From positions 1 to 9,914 of the forward strand of contig CAMLRB010000134.1 in NCBI GenBank assembly GCA_946482295.1: DNA of 9,914 nt, read 5' to 3'. Each line of letters starts with the position of its first letter. The first letter of the stretch is position 1. The notes under the pieces were generated by a model. That model did not search any database and was not told where the DNA came from. It saw only the letters and a program-made list of their open reading frames with translations. Source of the DNA: an uncultured Bacteriovorax sp. (lineage in GTDB: Bacteria; Bdellovibrionota; Bacteriovoracia; Bacteriovoracales; Bacteriovoracaceae). Shown here piece by piece: positions 6,391-9,914 of this stretch. A program made the position numbers and the translations under genes.

Positions 6391-7485
6391 ATGGATCATG
6401 ATATAAAAACGAATCGAAATATTCTTATTGCTGTGTTTGCCTTGATGTTGATTCTCGCAGGTTTTCTTTTGAAATTCTATGTCGATCAAAAAAAAGAAAA
6501 CAGCTCACTACGAATTAAACTTCTCACTATGGCCTCCAATCGCAAGCAACCGACCACTTGGAAGCAATTGACGACAAGAACAGAGACTCAGAACCAGAAG
6601 CAAAATAAAAACCAAACTCAGTCGAACACGCAAATCCAAACACCTCCCGCACAGAGTTCACTGGCCGAAGCGGAAAAAATTCCTATGGCCGACCGTCCAT
6701 TGGAAGATCTGGTGGCAGAACTCAACATCAACATGCGAAGTGTGCAAGCAGCGGCTGCCAAAGATTTAGATCATAATATTGAACTTGCCGAAGAAATTAT
6801 TTCTCGTGAGCCTGGAAGTTATGCCGTTTACAAAGCAAAACTTATTTCCATGCTCATCAAAGAAGGGAAATATAATCAAGATCTGGATGATGGAGAAGTT
6901 AATTCAGTTTTAGAAAGCATGGCGGGATTTGACGTAACGACCGACTCAGTTGCAAGACGTGAAGCGGCCCTTCTTTCAAATGCCAATAACCAGCTGATGA
7001 TTTATCAGGATCAATTAAGATCAGTGTCACAAGAACGTGTAACTCTCGATGACCAAATTGAAAGTCTTGATCCTAATTCTCCGGAAGCTTCACTTCTCAT
7101 GGCCCAAAGACAAGAGCTACTTGCACAAGAAGAAGCAGCAAGTATACAATTGAATCAATTTCAAAATACAGTTCAAACCTCTCTCGCTGATGATAGTTAT
7201 CTTAACGAAGAAATTGTTGAAATACCTTTTATGCGTGCTCTTGCTAAAAACGATTTCGATACGGTTGAAGACGATGCATCGGCCTTTATTGAACAATTTC
7301 CAACTTCAGTCAGTGGCTATTACTACTTGATTCGCGCTCTTGAATTTCAAGGGAGAAATGAAGAAATACCAGAAATAATCGCCAGTTCACAATTATCTGC
7401 TGATGCTCAAAAAACACTTCAAGATCGTCTCGATCAAAATCGCAGCAACGATCCAAAAAAGTATTGGCAACGTCTGAATTTTTAA
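6391..7485 (+). CDS. Membrane-anchored protein with Q/N/T linker, coiled coil and TPR-like C-terminus
   Basis: This encodes 364 residues from ATG 6391 (MDHDIKTNRN...). An upstream in-frame ATG at 6334 would overlap the kinase gene by 40 bases and add an unlikely polar extension. One transmembrane helix at about 11-30 follows a short N-terminus, so most of the protein should be periplasmic by the positive-inside trend (KK after the helix makes this uncertain). Residues 58-90 are a low-complexity linker rich in T, Q and N (TETQNQKQNKNQTQ...). Residues 105-185 are helical. Residues 195-262 form a probable coiled coil with many Q and E. Residues 280-345 have an alpha-helical repeat look (ALAKNDFDTVEDDASAFIEQFP, then YYYLIRALEFQGRNEEI), similar to TPR pairs. 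I do not recognise a family. It lies 17 bases after the kinase and 12 before the peptidase. Co-transcription suggests an envelope role alongside the sensor, but no function can be assigned. Confidence 0.8.
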   Translation: MDHDIKTNRNILIAVFALMLILAGFLLKFYVDQKKENSSLRIKLLTMASNRKQPTTWKQLTTRTETQNQKQNKNQTQSNTQIQTPPAQSSLAEAEKIPMADRPLEDLVAELNINMRSVQAAAAKDLDHNIELAEEIISREPGSYAVYKAKLISMLIKEGKYNQDLDDGEVNSVLESMAGFDVTTDSVARREAALLSNANNQLMIYQDQLRSVSQERVTLDDQIESLDPNSPEASLLMAQRQELLAQEEAASIQLNQFQNTVQTSLADDSYLNEEIVEIPFMRALAKNDFDTVEDDASAFIEQFPTSVSGYYYLIRALEFQGRNEEIPEIIASSQLSADAQKTLQDRLDQNRSNDPKKYWQRLNF

Positions 7486-7488
7486 AAC

Positions 7489-7492
7489 GGAG
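7489..7492 (+). promoter_or_regulatory. Ribosome binding site of the oligopeptidase gene
   Basis: GGAG lies five bases before ATG 7498, inside the 12-base gap after the previous stop codon. It is a clear Shine-Dalgarno and settles the start that gives the intact signal peptide. Confidence 0.7.
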
Positions 7493-7497
7493 AAACA

Positions 7498-9588
7498 ATG
7501 AAAAGCATCCTCTCAGCAGTCTTAATGGGACTTCTTATGAATTCATCGTATGCGCAACCCAAGCCTTTTGAACCAGTGGCTAAAAAGATTCCTCATAAAA
7601 TGACAATCCATAACGATACACGCGTGGATGATTATTTCTGGATGAAAGATAAAACAAACCCTTCAGTCATCGAATACCTAAAAGCAAACAATGCTTACAC
7701 TGAAGCGATGATGACGGACACAAAAGTGTTACAAGAAAGTCTATATAAAGAAATGCGCTCCCGTATCAAAGAGTCCGATGTGACTTATCCTTATAAAGAA
7801 AAAAATTATTACTACTTCACTGAGACATTGGAAGGAAAAGAATATCCTATTTATAAAAGAAAAAAGACGATGACCGCTGAACCGGAAACGCTTTTAGATG
7901 TAAATCAAATGGCGGAAGGGAAGGCATTCCTTCGTGTGCCGTTTCCGCAAATCCATCCGAATGAACAGTTGATGGCCTATTCTCAGGATGAAAAAGGTGA
8001 TCGTGTTTATGATATTTATTTCAAGGATCTTTTGACTGGAAAAAACCTTGAACAAAAACTTGAAGACGTGACTGGAAACTATGTTTGGGCCGAAACAGGT
8101 CGAGTCATCTTCTACACAAAAGCTAATCCTGTTACACTTCGTTCAGATAAACTTTATCGCTACGATCTAGACACAAATAAATCTGAATTTCTTATGGAAG
8201 AAAAAGATGAAAAATTTGAAATTGGTGTTTATAAATCAACCTCAAGAAAATACATCTTTGGTTACGTCGCAAGTACTCTATCGACAGAATTCTACACATT
8301 AGATGCTTTTCAACCACAAGGTAAATTCCAACTTTTCCAAAAACGCGAAAAAAATCATGAATTTATTCTCGATGATGGTGGAGATCGCTTTTACATTCGT
8401 TCAAATGATAAAGCGAAAAACTTCAAGTTAATGGAAGCACCTTACACTGCGAAATCAAAAAAAGAATGGAAAGAAGTAATCGCTCATCGTGCAGATACCC
8501 TTCTTGAAGGTGTAAATGTTTTCAAAAATCATATTGTTCTTAGTGAGCGCTCGAAAGGATTAAGCCAGCTCAGTGTCTATGATCGAACAAATGGAAAGAG
8601 TGAAGCGCTGACATTTCCCGATCCCGTTTATATGGCAAGTATTGGGGCCAATCCCGAATATGATACGGATAAAGTTCGTTATGAGTACGAATCAATGACG
8701 AGACCTGATTCTGTTTTTGAATATGATACAAAAACCAAGAGCACTCAAAAATTAAAAGAAAAAGAAGTTCCGGGATACAATTCCGAAAACTATGTGAGTG
8801 AAAGAATTTTTGTTAAGGCCCATGATGGCGCGCAAATTCCTGTCTCGATTCTCTACAAAAAAGGTTTGCAAAAAAATGCCACAGCTCCAATGCTCGTCTA
8901 CGGATATGGCTCTTACGGCGCAAGCATGGACCCATGGTTTTCAACAGGGAACGTGAGTCTCATTGATCGAGGTTTTGTGTATGCTCTTGCCCACATTCGT
9001 GGCGGATCAGAAATGGGACGTCATTGGTACGATGATGGAAAATTTCTTAAAAAGAAAAACACATTCCAAGACTTCATCTCAGTCACTGAAGAACTCATTA
9101 AAGAAAAATATGCTGATCCCAAAAAAGTTTTTGCCATGGGGGGCTCTGCGGGAGGACTTCTCATGGGAGCCGTGATGAACATGCGCCCCGATCTTTACAA
9201 TGGAATTGTCGCTCAAGTTCCATTTGTCGATGTGATGACAACAATGCTTGATAGTTCAATTCCTCTCACGACTGGTGAATACGAAGAGTGGGGAAATCCC
9301 AACGACAAAAAATATTATCGTTACATGAAATCTTATTCCCCTTACGACAACGTGAAGGCCGCGGCCTATCCCCATCTTCTTGTCACCACAGGCCTTAACG
9401 ATTCGCAAGTTGGCTACTGGGAACCAGCAAAGTGGGTCGCAAAACTTCGTGACATGCGCACAGATAAATCGAAGATGCTTCTCCTTAAAACTGAAATGGA
9501 AGTAGGCCACGGTGGAAAGAGCGGACGCTTTGAATATCTTCGCGAGCGTGCGTTTGAGTATGCGTTCTTAATCAATCTCGCCAAATAG
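7498..9588 (+). CDS. Exported oligopeptidase B (S9A family serine peptidase)
   Basis: This encodes 696 residues, close to E. coli protease II (PtrB, 686). Residues 1-19 (MKSILSAVLMGLLMNSSYA) look like a Sec signal peptide with cleavage after S-Y-A, so the enzyme is probably periplasmic or secreted. An N-terminal cap and a seven-bladed beta-propeller region (about 80-415) precede the alpha/beta hydrolase domain. Motifs there are YGYGSYGASMDPWFS (468 on), HIRGGSEMGRHWYDDG, and the catalytic triad. The triad is Ser550 in GGSAGG, Asp635 in GLNDSQVGYWEP and His671 in GHGGKSGR. The TGEYEEWGNP segment (592-601) is characteristic of oligopeptidase B. Its acidic residues are in the area that gives preference for Arg/Lys at P1. 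The family cleaves short peptides after basic residues and excludes folded proteins through the propeller. It ends the plus-strand gene cluster; its stop codon lies in a short repeat. Subfamily assignment is strong; export is an inference from the N-terminus. Confidence 0.93.
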   Translation: MKSILSAVLMGLLMNSSYAQPKPFEPVAKKIPHKMTIHNDTRVDDYFWMKDKTNPSVIEYLKANNAYTEAMMTDTKVLQESLYKEMRSRIKESDVTYPYKEKNYYYFTETLEGKEYPIYKRKKTMTAEPETLLDVNQMAEGKAFLRVPFPQIHPNEQLMAYSQDEKGDRVYDIYFKDLLTGKNLEQKLEDVTGNYVWAETGRVIFYTKANPVTLRSDKLYRYDLDTNKSEFLMEEKDEKFEIGVYKSTSRKYIFGYVASTLSTEFYTLDAFQPQGKFQLFQKREKNHEFILDDGGDRFYIRSNDKAKNFKLMEAPYTAKSKKEWKEVIAHRADTLLEGVNVFKNHIVLSERSKGLSQLSVYDRTNGKSEALTFPDPVYMASIGANPEYDTDKVRYEYESMTRPDSVFEYDTKTKSTQKLKEKEVPGYNSENYVSERIFVKAHDGAQIPVSILYKKGLQKNATAPMLVYGYGSYGASMDPWFSTGNVSLIDRGFVYALAHIRGGSEMGRHWYDDGKFLKKKNTFQDFISVTEELIKEKYADPKKVFAMGGSAGGLLMGAVMNMRPDLYNGIVAQVPFVDVMTTMLDSSIPLTTGEYEEWGNPNDKKYYRYMKSYSPYDNVKAAAYPHLLVTTGLNDSQVGYWEPAKWVAKLRDMRTDKSKMLLLKTEMEVGHGGKSGRFEYLRERAFEYAFLINLAK

Positions 9589-9595
9589 GTGCCAC
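9586..9595. repeat. Left copy of TAGGTGYCAC direct repeat
   Basis: TAGGTGCCAC begins at the stop codon (TAG) of the oligopeptidase gene. It matches TAGGTGTCAC at 9649-9658 at nine of ten bases. The pair encloses a perfect 30-bp palindrome. It may mark the edge of a small inserted element or a repeated extragenic unit; chance is possible for so short a repeat. Confidence 0.35.
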
Positions 9596-9599
9596 CACC

Positions 9600-9629
9600 C
9601 ATTTGGTTTCGCAATTGCGAAACCAAATG
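9600..9629. repeat. Perfect 30-bp palindrome after the oligopeptidase gene
   Basis: The left arm CATTTGGTTTCGCAA is followed directly by its exact reverse complement, with no mismatch over 15 bases per arm. As RNA it would fold into a 13-bp stem with an AATT loop. No run of T follows on the plus strand and no matching T run lies on the other side, so it is not a standard intrinsic terminator. It could still stabilise the 3' end of the operon mRNA. As DNA it could be a cruciform, a protein-binding site, or the core of a REP/MITE-like unit given the flanking TAGGTGYCAC copies. Confidence 0.8.
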
Positions 9630-9648
9630 TATCCTGGCATTCATGCAC

Positions 9649-9658
9649 TAGGTGTCAC
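9649..9658. repeat. Right copy of TAGGTGYCAC direct repeat
   Basis: TAGGTGTCAC, in the same orientation as the copy at 9586-9595 and offset by 63 bases. Beyond this copy the DNA turns strongly AT-rich up to the start of the RHS reading frame. Confidence 0.35.
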
Positions 9659-9722
9659 GAGCTCAAATTCTTTTTGTAATATTTTATATTGCAAAACATT
9701 TTTTTTTGCGCATACTAATTAA

Positions 9723-9914
9723 CTAACATTCATTGAAGGTAACAAAAAATTTACAGCTCAATATGATGATCATGATCGTTTGTTAAAATATAACGATACA
9801 ACTTTCACATACAACGCTAATGGTGAAGTTGCTTCTAAAACAACTCATGGTCAAGTGACAAACTACAACTACGATTCTCTTGGTAACTTAGTCGCTGTTT
9901 ATATGCCGGGAAAA
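9723..9914 (+). CDS. RHS/YD-repeat protein fragment without a visible start, open at window edge
   Basis: The frame opens right after an in-frame TAA (9720-9722) and stays open for 64 codons to the window end. From about 9750 it reads FTAQYDDHDRLLKYNDTTF, then TYNANGEVASKTTHGQVTN, then YNYDSLGNLVAVYMPGK. This is the YD-repeat pattern of RHS proteins (YD..xRL, TYxxNGE, YxYDxLGNL), here resembling the last repeats before the C-terminal part of the core. RHS proteins are large secreted shells that carry variable C-terminal toxin domains. No in-frame ATG, GTG or TTG precedes the homology. An AAGG at 9736-9739 has no start codon at a suitable distance; ATT at 9732 is the only rare-start option. 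A complete RHS protein should have many hundred residues upstream, so this is most likely a 5'-truncated orphan cassette or pseudogene. What follows, including any toxin tip or immunity gene, is outside the window. Confidence 0.75.

Noticed and set aside
9256..9644. Minus-strand open frames across the end of the peptidase gene
   Set aside because: They lie antisense to the conserved catalytic region of the oligopeptidase and show no coherent domain or start signal.
9690..9709. Hairpin GCAAAA...TTTTGC as a terminator after the peptidase gene
   Set aside because: The stem is almost all A-T pairs and weak, and the T run forms one arm of the stem rather than following it.
9690..9716. Promoter for the RHS fragment (TTGCAA, 15 bases, CATACT)
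   Set aside because: Both boxes match only partly and the spacer is short. In such AT-rich DNA similar matches are expected by chance, and no start codon follows.

Overview
The window reads as chromosomal DNA from an AT-rich Gram-negative bacterium. The proteins have inner-membrane, periplasmic and signal-peptide features, and a CbrA-type sensor kinase and an RHS repeat are present. The overall style (A/T-rich codons, short gaps, a signal peptide on an oligopeptidase B) would suit a Bdellovibrionota or other delta-like proteobacterium such as the Bacteriovorax group. That placement is an impression, since no rRNA or other marker gene is present. Both ends cut a gene: an OsmC-type protein at the left and an RHS/YD-repeat protein at the right.

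Left block (1-716, minus strand): a two-gene operon. A 145-residue multi-spanning membrane protein of unknown function comes first. Two bases after its stop codon an OsmC/Ohr-like protein begins and runs off the window. A short divergent region (717-811) separates this operon from lon. It holds a heat-shock (sigma-32) style promoter for lon, and on the minus strand a small hairpin followed by a T-rich run.

Centre (812-3271, plus strand): a complete Lon protease with all catalytic motifs intact. Downstream is a new promoter with a perfect TATAAT that overlaps the ATG of the next small gene.

Right block (3348-9588, plus strand): four closely spaced genes, probably one transcription unit. They encode a small two-helix membrane protein, a 930-residue fusion of a sodium/solute-symporter domain to a STAC domain and a histidine kinase (CbrA-like, no PAS domain), an anchored membrane protein with a Q/N/T-rich linker and a helical repeat-like domain, and an exported oligopeptidase B. 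The first two resemble the cbrX-cbrA arrangement of Pseudomonas. No response regulator is present in the window, so the kinase's partner must be elsewhere. A possible theme is sensing and use of peptides or amino acids: an exported peptidase releases small peptides or amino acids and a transporter-like sensor reads them. This is inference only.

Right end (9589-9914): the stop codon of the peptidase gene lies in a short repeat, TAGGTGYCAC, which recurs 63 bp later. Between the two copies is a perfect 30-bp palindrome. AT-rich DNA follows, and then an RHS/YD-repeat reading frame opens directly after a stop codon with no ATG, GTG or TTG start nearby. This looks like a 5'-truncated (orphan) rhs cassette and is the most accessory-looking part of the window. 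No tRNA, rRNA, CRISPR array, transposase or integrase was seen, and no gene-free stretch exceeds 300 bases.
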